Of a stretch of DNA of 64,000 bases, positions 11,667 to 22,800 are shown one piece after another (the first letter of the stretch is position 1; every line of letters starts with the position of its first letter). The position numbers were made by a program, and so were the translations under genes. The notes beneath the pieces were generated by a model. It was given only the letters and a program-made list of their open reading frames with translations. It did not search any database and was not told the origin of the DNA. Origin of the DNA: Halocafeteria seosinensis (taxonomy: Eukaryota > Sar > Bigyra > Bicosoecida); contig LVLI01000127.1 in assembly GCA_001687465.1 (NCBI GenBank), forward strand, positions 1-64,000, written 5' to 3'.

Positions 11667-12602
11667 CGCGTAGAATGTCTTCCAGCAAGGCTTTAACTAG
11701 ATACAGCTGGCAAATCAGTTATCCCTACGCGTCAAGCACGCACAGATTCAGTAACTTTCCTCTCTCGAATATCGGACTGGTCAATGGATCTCACACAACT
11801 ACCTCTATGAGCTTCGGGAAGATGGAAGATATGCGGCTGCGAGAAGCAGCAATCATATGTTTCATTTCTTGAGAAGCACTGCACTTCATTCATGTTAGAG
11901 GATGTGTTTGGCCACGTTGACCCCATCACAGTGAATTAAGGCAACGGTATATGTCGTGTGAATGTTTGCTGTACGTCTACCTAGTATCATGCGCTCCGGT
12001 TTGCCACAGCGCTTGTTCTGGATACCACGTCAGCAGTGACTCACGGTGTGCCACCCAATTCAACGCGGCCAACCAACGTGTCATGTACCGAATACACGAT
12101 ACTGGCGTATCGTTTTAGATTGCACTCGTTTATTTGATTGATTTGTTAAGATTCTCTATATTCCTTTAGAATTTTGTAGCGATCCATAATGGCCAGGGGC
12201 AACTTCCGTAACTCCGGTATTGCATTGCATTGCCTTGCTGCACCACCTATGGTAAAGTCCGGACGATCCACCCTTCTACGTAGAAACGTAATTGTGCTCT
12301 CTTATAGTCTATACTGTGTGGGAAGTCATTCTCAGTAGCAGAGCGGCCACTGGCAGGCTGTGCCAGTGCCAGCTCGTGGTTGTTGAAGCCACCAACTTCA
12401 ACCTCGGATCGCTGAAATGTTTTCAGGACTATACGACGGATTTTGTTCCTGTACTTAACTGTCTCCAAGAATTATAGCTAGTAAGAGGTTCAAACACCCC
12501 TTGCAGAGTGTTTGTGTGTCTTGGAGCCGCGGCTGAATTGATTCTGGCGTCCGAGGATTGTGAGGACCAGAATCGTTGACGACAACTGCATCACGGACAG
12601 AG
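11667..12602. other. Spacer between divergent genes
   Basis: It contains the upstream regions of citrate synthase (-) and the PB1 protein (+). No gene is supported. An open minus-strand segment at 11803-11856 is discussed under findings. Confidence 0.5.
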
Positions 12603-13334
12603 ATGGCGTCGATAGGGACACAGTCAGCAGCGTCATCCCAAGAGACACACTCTCACTTGCATCTGAAGCTTGTATATGGCGATGAGATTCGTATGAGGCA
12701 AATATCAGGAGAAATTTCCTTCAACGAACTTCTACACATGGTCGTGGAAACTTCAGATAAAGTGAGGAAGAGAGTGGACGAGTGCCACGACAATATTGGA
12801 GACTGTATTTCTGTCAGCTACATTGATGAAGATGGTGACTGCATAAAATGCTGTAATAACGAAGATCTCCATTCGGCTATGCGGTACCACTTCCTTGCGG
12901 CTCGAGGGAAGGTAATGAAGCTTCAAGTTGAGGTGCATGAGAGCAAGCATGCTCAGGCGGCGCAGCCAGCGGATAAACAGACAAGGAAAGGAGGATCAAA
13001 AAGCAAGAAAAGAGAGAAGAAGAAAGATTGGTGGTCCAAGTTATCGTCGTTCTTGGAAGAGAGCAGTAAACCTATTTGGGATGCGTTGTCAGCAGGGACT
13101 TCTTCAACAGGAACGGCTGAGCAGAAACGAAAGAAAGCGGTTAGCAGCGGCAAAGGGTCATCTATCAAGGGAAAGCGAAACTCCAACAAAGCCATGTCCC
13201 ATAATAATGATGGTACCGGCAGTCGTCGTACGAGCGTGAACGAGGACGAGCGTTCCAACCAGGCAAAGGGTGAGGATAAGGATGTTGACCCTGTTAGTCA
13301 AAGACACTTTGAAAAGGATGGATCTGCTTGGTAG
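12603..13334 (+). CDS. PB1-domain protein
   Basis: A single exon of 243 residues from the first ATG (MASIGTQ). Residues about 18-110 form a PB1-like ubiquitin fold: a basic first strand (HLHLKLVYGDEIRMRQI), a helix, then an acidic OPCA-type turn (YIDEDGDCIKCCNNEDLHSA) followed by a final strand (VMKLQVEV). PB1 domains pair basic with acidic faces to assemble signalling or autophagy scaffolds. The remaining 130 residues are Lys/Ser-rich and disordered, with a KKREKKKDWWSKL segment. No ZZ, UBA or kinase domain is attached, unlike p62, NBR1 or MEKK. It carries both the basic cluster and the acidic turn, so it may oligomerise. Partner unknown. Confidence 0.75.
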   Translation: MASIGTQSAASSQETHSHLHLKLVYGDEIRMRQISGEISFNELLHMVVETSDKVRKRVDECHDNIGDCISVSYIDEDGDCIKCCNNEDLHSAMRYHFLAARGKVMKLQVEVHESKHAQAAQPADKQTRKGGSKSKKREKKKDWWSKLSSFLEESSKPIWDALSAGTSSTGTAEQKRKKAVSSGKGSSIKGKRNSNKAMSHNNDGTGSRRTSVNEDERSNQAKGEDKDVDPVSQRHFEKDGSAW

Positions 13335-14737
13335 GTAGCAGTTGGTTGCTTAGCCACATAATGGAAACACCAGTGGTTGGGGTTCACTGACTGTTTTTGC
13401 GTGTGCCATACGTGAGCCTGTTGTTGTGACTCACTGACGGTCCTTCCCATTGGAGTTGTGGTGCCCTGGTAATAAGGTATCAGTGACCGCATCGCCAACG
13501 TGCAGACACAAATATGTTATTTATCTATACAGCCACAAGGTTCTTGCTGCAGAAACCGGGGCCTTACAGCACGTGACTCTTTGTTTCGTCGTTTTCTCAA
13601 ACGTTGCTAATTTCGCGCATGTCGCACTTTGCGATAGCATTGCAGAGTCACTAATACTACAACATTTGTGGTCACAAATTGTGTGGTGGACCACCGGTGG
13701 TATATGTCGTACTCTCCCTGAGTCAATGTTGACTCAGCGGTATTCTTTATGAGCCCTATCAAAAGACACGTAACCAGCGACTGCGGAGCACCACGATCGC
13801 CCCATTTGGTCCATTTAACTCCCACGATAAGAGGAACTTGGATGTTCAACAGCGGAGTGAATCACTCGTTCTGACTTTGCTCGCTGAAGGCTTCTCTCAT
13901 TGGCTGCTTTCTTGCTGACACTGCGCTCAAGTGCAAGCTGCTGCGCACAAGTGACTGTAAAGGCACTACCACTCCCGAAAGCACAAGAATTATATTACAT
14001 TGCTGACGATGGGATGAAATTTATGCAGAGAAACTGGACCGGGTGTTGTTGAAGCGGCTACGTATAACGTGCTCCTCTTCAACTCCGTTGTTCTTATGGA
14101 CATACAGCTTCTCTAACGCCGTCCGCTGCAATTTCATCACTCCGACGATGTCCAATATGGAAAACATAAAGCCTTCAGGGGTATCATTTTGATGTTATTT
14201 TGTTTTTTCCACACACCAACATGCATTCTCTCCGCACTACTGGAACGGTACGACCGTAGAGCAGTAAAACTCTTTCTATCTCGTCTGACGCCCTGGAGGC
14301 TTTCGGAAACATTACTACGGTGTTCACTGCGTGACTTCCCGTCTTCATCAGCTTCCCTTGACTCTCCTTGGATAGAGTTGACGGAGCATAGCCCCGGGAC
14401 CGATCGGCCCGAGAAACGTAAGTTCCCCCGCACTACGGGTTGCAAGTCCGATGCCCACCAAATTGTGTGCCGAGAGTCAGAGACCTCACGTTCTATAATG
14501 TGTTGTGATGTTACTTAATCCCACCCTACCCGCTCGTTGTCACTTTCTCCCGCATCGCGCTGCGGATATTGAAGCGTGTAGGCTCCTTGCTGCGAGGGAG
14601 TATCCAATGCTCTCTCAGGGCATCGAGGAGAGGTAACGGCATTCAGAGGCACACGCTCTGCTTCAACACAGAGCACTTTGGTGTTTGGCGCCCTCGTACC
14701 ACTTAGTCTGGTGTCTCGGCCAATCATCTATGTAGAA
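13335..14737. other. Intergenic; 5' region of the phosphodiesterase gene
   Basis: Both strands are open at about 14137-14518 with charged, coding-like sequence, but no splice path to the phosphodiesterase keeps frame. An upstream exon of that gene may lie here: the frame before its first usable ATG is open back to about 14660, following a CAACACAG acceptor-like site. Confidence 0.4.
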
Positions 14738-17700
14738 ATGCAAGAGTATATCCAAAAACTGATTCAGTGCGAATCCTTGACGAGTAAGTGCATGCGTGCG
14801 ATGTTCCGAATGCCGGACTTCACGGGGTTTCTACGCCTTGGATACATGCTATGTTGGGTCTTACAGGTGCTACTCATCTCATTGCCTGTGAGGTGCTAGC
14901 ACACACGAGTGCGGACGATGTTCTTGTCCTGGTGCCGGTACGGCCTTCACGTCCGGATGTTCTCGCGGGATGCTGTGCTCGAAGGGATAAAGAAACCGGC
15001 GGACCGGAAGTGCAACCAATCAATTCGGCGTACTTGCCGGACTCGCTTCCACAAATTACAACGGAAACGGAAATAAGTAGGTCAGAACAGGAGGAGGAAC
15101 CAATCTCGTATGATTCTTCGGGGGACAGGCTATCTGACTCGATTGCTTCCTTTGTGTGTCGGGGTATTCCTGAACAAGTTCATGCATTCCTACTACCGTT
15201 CGAAGGGGCAAAGGGCATCGTCGAACTAGCATTTGCAGAAGATCTAGAAGACGATGATGACCTCGGCTGCTCTAATGGACGGCAGCCTACGTTTCCTCAG
15301 GAAGAACAGGCGCTAGTGAAGCGCATCAAGATGAACGGATTCTACGTGCTCAACCACTTGCGCGAGACGGAAATGAAAGACGCGTATCGACAAAAGTCTG
15401 AGATATTGATGCAGTTAGTACAGCAAGTTGCGAATGCCCCAAATAAGCAGAATGCTATTGAACTTTCTCGACAGGCTGCAATGGAACTTGTGGATGCGAA
15501 ATATGTGACTTTTTTCCTCGTTGATGATGAACATAAGCGCATATCGATTGCAGGTTCGGATGGTAGGGCGCACGGAAAGTGGCAACTAAACGAAAACAGT
15601 CTAGCGGGTTACTGCGTACTAACGGGACAGAGTGTGAACGCTTATGATATCAGCCGCTATTCTCGCTGTGATCGAAGCATTGACTGTCACGAATACTCCA
15701 CGGCAACATCGCTTCTTGCCGTTCCGATAAGAGGCACCTCTGGAACCGTCGTAGGAGTAATTACTGCGCTTGACAGGGCCAAGCCATATAGCCATTACGG
15801 CGCCTTTCCGCATTCAGCTGACTCAGAATTCTCTCACTACTGGGCCCATACTAGCCCGACATCTCGAGAAGAATGCTGGTCGTTCGACGAGGAAGACGAA
15901 CAGTGGATGCAAAAGATGGGTGCACATGTTGGCTCTGTTCTTGGGAGAGTTGACGCCTTCCATCAGTTAGAACGTCAACGCGAGATAAATGAAGCGGTGC
16001 TTGCCGTGGTACGAGCAGTCTCCCGGGGTGACGATATTCAATCTCTGCTCCATTGCATTGTCACTGCGGCGTACAAAATAGCTAATCCGGAACGCGTGAG
16101 TCTATACCTGGTCGACAATTTCCGACAGGAACTTTGGCTTGCCATTAGCAGAGATATTTCTGGGAAGACTTTCCCGATGGATGTTGGCATCGCAAGTTCA
16201 GTTGCCAGAGAAGGGAAGACGGTACTAATTGAAGGTAAGCAATGAACATGTTTACCCTATTTCTTATTGTAGGTTTCAGGGATGTACATGTTGCCGGCTG
16301 CAGACGCGTACTCGGACCCGCGGTTCAATTCAGACATCGACAAGGAAACAGGCTTCGAAACTAAACAGGTGCTATGCCTTCCCATATCACTAGTCTCAAA
16401 GACAGGCTCCCCAATAGCGGTTTTACAGTTGCTGAACAAGACGGACGCTCCTTCTTTTACGCACGAGGACCAAGAGGCAATGGAAGCATTCTGCTACGAA
16501 GCAGCCGTAGCCCTTAAGAGAATGTCGATGGATGCGGTGTTTCTGAAGCTCTTTGAGGAAGAAAATAAGTCCTCGGGGGTGCACTCATTAACCCGCATGC
16601 CCAGTAACACGGGGTTCGAAGGTGTCGGCGATTTTCAGCCATATCGAGTTCGGGAACTTGCCCCCCGGATGGCAGGGAGCAGACGGCTGTCTGTAACGTC
16701 AGCATCAAACCGCCGCTTTCAAATGTCACTGTTGGAAAGCTTTTCGGATGATTCAACGTTTGATAAACTTCATTCCGAGTTTGCCTCAGGGAGCATGCGC
16801 TTCTCTACCTGGGAAAGCAAGCGGGACATTGAAGACGAGGAGGAGGAAGAATCGGTCGTGGAGATTTCGGCGTATCCCCATCTTCAAAATAGGTACGGTG
16901 GGCAGCAAAACGGATCGCGTGACGACTGGGTTCAAAACTGTGACTTAGACATGAATAAGGAGAAGCAGCTTTTTCAGTGGGAAACAAATATCTTAAGCTA
17001 CAAGGGCGAGGACCTGAAAGGTGTTGCTTTGCAAGTATTTCATTGTTGGAACCTCACCAATCGATTCGACATATCTATTGATAAGCTTAGGAGGTTTATC
17101 GAGGATGTACGAGCAAACTATCGGCCAAATCCGTAAGTATACAGTATTTCCCGCTGCTGACTGGCACCTTCGTTGTTGTCATGCTTTAAGTAATTCTATT
17201 TGTGCTGCAGTTTCCACAATTTCTATCACGCTGTCGAGACGTTGCGTGCGACGCTCTTAGTCCTGGCGAGAACGCAAGCTACGACGTGTTTGAGCTACTT
17301 GGATATGTTTTCTATGCTAGTGGCAGCGTTTTGCCATGACGTGGACCATCCTGGGAATTCACAGACTTATGAAATACTCACCCGCTCTCCACTTGCGATT
17401 CGGCACAATGACAGCAGTGTATTAGAGCGGCATCATGCTCACACAACGTTCTCTATACTCTCTAAGCCGAAGAGTAATATTTTAGAGAGCCTAACAAATG
17501 AAGAGTATCGGCATTGCCGAAAAGTGATCATATCGGCAATACTGGGTACCGATATGTCGCGGCATTTTACAATTGTGACTAATTTGTCCGCACGTGCGGC
17601 GCAATATTCGGAAGAGCTACTGAACTTCCAGCAACAAGAAGAACCTCAGCAGGGCACTTTTGGCAGCTTCAGAAGAACCTTGAGTATAGGACGGTTCGAT

Positions 17701-18225
17701 GATGGGAATCCACAGGCATATGCTAACCGGCGAAACTCTAATGAAAATTTGAAACAAATGTTTGCAGCTCATCGAGGTGAAACACGTGAAGCCGGTCCCG
17801 GCAAAGAGCAACCGGTTTATCCATTGCCGTTCAAACGTGAAAAAGAAGACGACCGACTTCAGTTGATTGAAGCGGTTGTACATACAGCTGATTTGTCAGC
17901 TCAAGCTGCTCCTTATTCAGTAGCAAAACAATGGGGAGAGATGGTCATTAGTGAATTTCAGAGAGAAGCCGAAAAGTTCAAATTAGCAGGAATGGAGGAT
18001 TCGACGCCGGTTTTCATGAAGAGTTTGGAAACGACTTACGATAGGAGCAATCTGCAAGCTTCTTTCGTCGAGAAAGTCGTGCTTCCATTATGGGAAAATA
18101 TGCACGAAATTTTGGGTGGGCTACATACGCCGTTACAAAATCTGCATGAGAATTTGAAACATTATAAGAGTTTCGTGGAAGATTTGACCGAGGCTAGCAG
18201 GCGTACCGAATCATGTGAGTCCTAA
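14738..18225 (+). CDS. Tandem-GAF 3',5'-cyclic nucleotide phosphodiesterase
   Basis: Exons 14738-14783, 14867-16234, 16280-17132 and 17211-18225, giving 1093 residues. GAF-A lies at about residues 211-381. GAF-B is at about 405-552 and contains an NK-x5-F-x3-D motif (LNKTDAPSFTHED) resembling the NKFDE signature of cyclic-nucleotide-binding GAFs, with Gln in place of the last Glu. The C-terminal class I PDE domain has the metal-binding HNFYH (758-762) and HDVDHPG (798-804), the downstream TADLS Asp, and a Q-containing motif before LPLWENM. The order matches animal PDE2/5/6/10/11. It hydrolyses cAMP or cGMP to the 5' monophosphate, probably with allosteric control through the GAFs. Intron 16235-16279 is only 45 nt. 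The first Met is the nearest in-frame ATG, and a further 5' exon is possible. A GTGAGT donor overlaps the last codons, so an alternative last exon cannot be excluded. Confidence 0.9.
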
Positions 18226-18529
18226 GCGGAATCAGAGTTTCGCTGAACTGCTAAACTCTCTCTACGGGTGGCATTCCCTTTTTAGGTTTCATTTTTGCTC
18301 AAATACACATGATGAGAGACAAATACTCTTCTTATCCAGTCGACCCAGAGGCTCGCCGGAGCTGTCTCCCTTCGCTTCCTTCCGGCCGTGCCTTACGCTC
18401 ATGGCCGGCCCCGGCCCCCGGACGTCCCCGGACGGCCGTTTATGACGCCGTACCATACCATTTTTGAGGTGTTTTGACAGTGTATAGAGGTTTATTCACC
18501 CTAGTTTTCGCTCCAATACAAGTCGCACC
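18226..18529. other. Short spacer with GC-rich segment before BUB3
   Basis: The stretch 18345-18450 is markedly richer in G and C than its surroundings, with overlapping GGCC/CCGG elements and two CGGACG units. It ends about 80 nt before the BUB3 ATG and may be promoter sequence or an alternative last exon of the phosphodiesterase. Confidence 0.45.
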
Positions 18530-19746
18530 ATGTCGTCTTCATCCGCGGTGGACGCGTCAGGCGACCAATCGAACACTGTGCAGCAGATAGCGCTGCCATC
18601 GCCCCCCACAGATGGCATTTCACGAGCCATTTTTCATCCATTTTACGATGTTTTAGCTGTTTCTTCATGGGATAAGACCCTTCGCGTGTATGAAATAAGT
18701 GTCTCGAACGAAGACGAGCGCATAACGGGCACTCCTCTGGCTACATTCACGGCGCAAGCGCCGCTTTTGGACTGCTGCTTCATTCCCAATGACGATGATG
18801 CTAATGGAGGATACCGTGTATTAACTGGAGGATTAGATAAAATTGTTCGAATGTGAGTACAAAATGATGGTTGAAGGAATCCTCTTGTGTCTGTCCTTTA
18901 AGGAGGCTTTTTTGATCTTCAGATACAACGTGAAGAGTGGTCAGGAGCAGGTATTGGGGGAGCATGATCAGGCTGTTTCATGTGTTGCCGCTGGCAAAGC
19001 TCCAGGAGCTATATTCACAGCCGGTTGGGACTCCACAGTAAGGCAGTGGAACGATCAATCTGAAACGAAACAGGAGACTGTCAAGTGCACGCTCCCTGAG
19101 AGAGCCTACACGATGACGCTCCACGACGATTCTCACTGTCTTATTATCGGGACTGCGAAGCGACATATTCGAATATTTGATTCTTCAAATATGAATGCGC
19201 CACCGCAGGAGCGAACGAGCTCGTTGAAACATCAAACGCGATGTATCCGGTGCTTCACAGATGGAACAGGATACGCTGTCTCTTCTATTGAAGGCAGGGT
19301 GGGCATTGAGTACGTGGATCAGGAAGTGTCTCAAAAGTATAGATACGCATTCAAATGCCACCGTGCGGAGAACAATGGAGTAACAACAGTGTATCCTGTT
19401 AATACTCTAGCGTTCCATCCTATGTAAGTTGACAGAGTGTCTCATCCCGGGAGATTGTTACGATCGCAATCTTTTGTGCTGTTCGTGCAGATACGGTACG
19501 TTTGCAACTGGAGGATGCGATGGATCTGCTGTAATGTGGGATGGAAGTAACAAAAGGCGTGTGAGCAATCTCGGAGAATACGAGACCTCTGTTTCAGCTT
19601 TGTCGTTCAATCACTCAGGAACGCTGATTGCCGTCTCCGCGAGCTACACATTCGAGAAAGGAGACCAAAGTCATCCCACGGATCAAGTCTATATTCGGGC
19701 AGTGAAAACACCGGAAGTTCAACCCAAAAGGAAACAACCGGCATGA
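18530..19746 (+). CDS. BUB3: Mitotic checkpoint protein BUB3
   Basis: Three exons: 18530-18852, 18923-19423 and 19491-19746, giving 359 residues (human 328). A seven-bladed WD40 protein with BUB3-specific blocks: AGWDSTVRQWN, IEGRVGIEYVDQ, YAFKCHR, YPVNTLAFHP, TFATGGCDGSAVMWD and the final VSASYTFEKGD. BUB3 binds the GLEBS motifs of BUB1 and BUBR1/MAD3 and brings them to phosphorylated KNL1 at unattached kinetochores. The related mRNA export factor RAE1 is less likely, because the EGRVGIEY and FKCHR blocks followed by YPVN favour BUB3. A Ser-rich N-terminal leader of about 25 residues is extra. Its stop lies 59 nt from the stop of the convergent WD40 gene. Confidence 0.92.
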
Positions 19747-19805
19747 GTAGCCTGAGAGCCTTTATGCTACTAGTCGGTAGTGGTGACCTGCAGTGTCAGT
19801 ATATA

Positions 19806-22800
19806 TTAGTCTTCAGTTGCATCACTTCTGGAGGCTCTTTTGAACAGAATCGCGTTTCTAACTAGCAACGTTTCAGAAGACAGCTGTCGCTGTGATGTCC
19901 CAAACATCTCCAGGAATTCATCGAAGGACAGTGGCCGGTTAAGATCAGGGCTTTCCTCTGCGTTTGGCAATGGAATGGATGAAATAGACGCAAGACTAGC
20001 GCGGGAGTCGCGTCTCTCCGCTCTGAGCGTCTTAGCATACTTCTTGTTAGCTCGTAGCCTAGTTCTCCTAGCGTGCTTTCTTTGTGCTTCCAAATAGTAC
20101 GTCGCTATAGATTCTGTATCAAACTTTTTGCTTGATTCCGTTTCGTGCATACTTTCGAGAGTGGCACATATATCTTCATACGTGACACATCCACGATTGC
20201 TACGGTCAAACAATTTAAACATTTGACCGTAGTGTTCCATTTGAGAAGGAGTATGTGCAACGGACGGGGGCTCTTCTGGGTTCAATGCATCACCCAAATC
20301 CAGCTTGAAATAAGCGCTGATGTCTTTGAGGGTTGATGGACTTGCTGAGGGAAACAAGACCGGCATAATTTCGTCGTAAGTCAGTTCTCCATCACCATCT
20401 TTATCTACAGAGTTAAATATACTTTCTAAATGCGTCGATAATGCTGTACTATGCTGCGCCATTGCGCTTTCGCAGAAATCCTTTAGCGAAATGGTTCCCT
20501 CGCCGGTAGTATCTATTTCCTCCAGGAGTTTCTTGCAACTGTCAACATCGTGTTTCATGTACATTCCAAACCTGCGTCTGGTCGCTAAGTCATGCTTTCT
20601 TTTTTGAGACCGTATCTCTTCATCCTCATACATTTCTTCCATGTCAGGTTCTTGTCCGGAAAACGTTGCATTTCTCATTTGGTTCACGGCTTGGCGACGG
20701 ACAGTCTGCAGTTGTGCAGAACTTGGCAAGTAGTCCTTGGCAGCATTCAACTTTGCTGTTAACGATGTCCACTCCCGATTTTGTGTACTGCCTCCATGCC
20801 CGCGAGAGTTTGCGATTTTCCATTCGGATCCACGTATTCCAGCTCTTGAGTCAGGGCTTATAGGCCTATCCTTGTTGCCATATTTGCGCAGACGGCGCTT
20901 GTACTCCTGTTGAACCTTAGCTCGGAGGGATTGATCCTGTTCAGCCTGCTTCGCGGCGAAACTGTCGAGGTAACCCCTTTCAATGCTGACGTAGGAACGG
21001 CCAAGTGGAATGTCTTCTTCGCCGTTTTGTCCGAATCTTGACCTACAAGTAGAAGAAGAGTGCTTATACCGGGACAAATGACGGTCAAAAATGCTTCGTA
21101 CTAGTTGGTCAACTTCTTCTTTCTCCCTGGGTACAACTGAGATACTGGGACGTCGAAGCCTCGGTAATGTAACCTTCTGAGTATCGGTCTTTTGTTTGGG
21201 GGCTTTCTCGGGAGATGGCTTTGGAGTCTGTTTCGACGCTCCGCTGGATATCCGCCGCATGTAGTGGCTTTCTTTGTTATCCTGTTTACACCGTTCGCCC
21301 GATCTGTTGAAATTCATTGACGATGGACTGGCAGAGCGTGGCGACCTGGGATCCTCGATGCCTATCAGGGTATCAGCGTCAAGAGGCTGTGGGAGGTTCT
21401 TCACGCGCGTCTTAGAATGCCTTTGCGTAAAAGCTTCCTTCTCATGGAAAGAAGAGAGGTCTTGAAATACTGATCCCGTTTGCGAAGTGCGCTCTGGTCC
21501 CCACATGGCGGGATTGGATGCTCGTTGCAGATAATCCGAAAGATTGGTTGCCGATTCGTAATAAAATTTTGGATTTGCCGTGTACGATTCCGCGATGCTT
21601 GATATACTGCCTTCCTCCGAGTCAGACTCTCCACAGCGAAAATTAATACCCTTTCGGAGCTTTCCCCACAGTTTTTGCGCCTCTTGTTCTTGAATTTGTA
21701 ATGATTTGGGTGTGGGAAGCTGCCATATATTGTTCATTTCGTTATCGGCTGGAAAGTTACGAGTATCAATCCAACCCTCCAAGGTTTGACAGCTAATATC
21801 CCAAAGAGATAGCGCCGCCACGGAATCGCTTACCAGTAGCACTGGGTTCTGAGCGAATAAGAGTAATTTGGCGCTCCGGACAAGAATCTGATCATCGGCA
21901 CCTGTTTTCACAGACATGGTTCGTAATACTCTAATGGCGGAACCGATAACCCGCGGTTGAGAAATAGATCCGGCCCCAACCAACTCCTGGGAAGCGGAGG
22001 CCATATGGACGTCATCATCTGTTGCATTTTCCGTATATATTCGTCGGTAGGGGTGATAATTCTCTTCAAAGAATCTAGAGTGAACCTCCGTCTTCTTCGG
22101 AAAGTTCAGCTCCTCGAGTAAATGAGAGAAGGAGACAACGGCGCATAGTCCACGCTCTGTGACAACTGCAATTATAGCATCTGGTGGGCCTTTTTCAGCT
22201 GTGTTCGGGTTGGGTGTATAGACAGTATCTACATATCCTACTTCTAATTCGGAGATGGTGATTATCCTATCCTCTGTTTGACTCTTCTCTGCATGTTCTT
22301 GCCTTTCAAGTACGGAACTGCGATGTCTTCGACTAGAATATGAGTTCGTCCTTTTGTCAGCAGATGCTTTTACAAGCGCGGAGTACATTAGGTCCGTGGT
22401 GAACCCAAGCAATAACTTCAGTGTCCGCGTTTTCGTTGACCGGGCATCATGAACCGAAATGTATCCTGAGGCATCTCCAGCCACTAAGACCGGATAGTTG
22501 GTCATAAATTCCAAAGCACAAATTGGTGCGGAATGTTCTGCAACGGAACTGCGGAATGAAAACTATATTTCAAACGGCTTTGGTGGAAGCGGTACTTACC
22601 AGCGCTGGTGCCCAAATGCCTCGCAAACTCGAATGACCACGTCTTTATTGCCCCTCGTTCACTTCCCGTGGCAATTGTACCTATATAGTGATTATAGGCT
22701 ATACACGTTATTAGATTAGTTCCATGGGTGCCTCGGATCTCGCGCAGCGTACCGGTGTACCATTTGTTTTCTCTTGTCGCACTGCGGCGATCAGAAGAGG

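Noticed and set aside
11330-11706. A separate minus-strand gene upstream of citrate synthase, read in the frame [11 protein letters not shown]...
   Set aside because: The same exons in another frame give a textbook mitochondrial leader that joins in phase to citrate synthase, so the alternative frame is kept only as a finding.
14137-14518. Upstream exon of the phosphodiesterase ending at GTAAGTTCC
   Set aside because: The phase at this donor does not match any acceptor before the known exons.
22502-22620. Ending the WD40 gene at the TGA after ...FVLWNL
   Set aside because: Using the second acceptor (GTTGCAG) at 22538 instead of reading through continues the WD repeat in frame into the long downstream exon.
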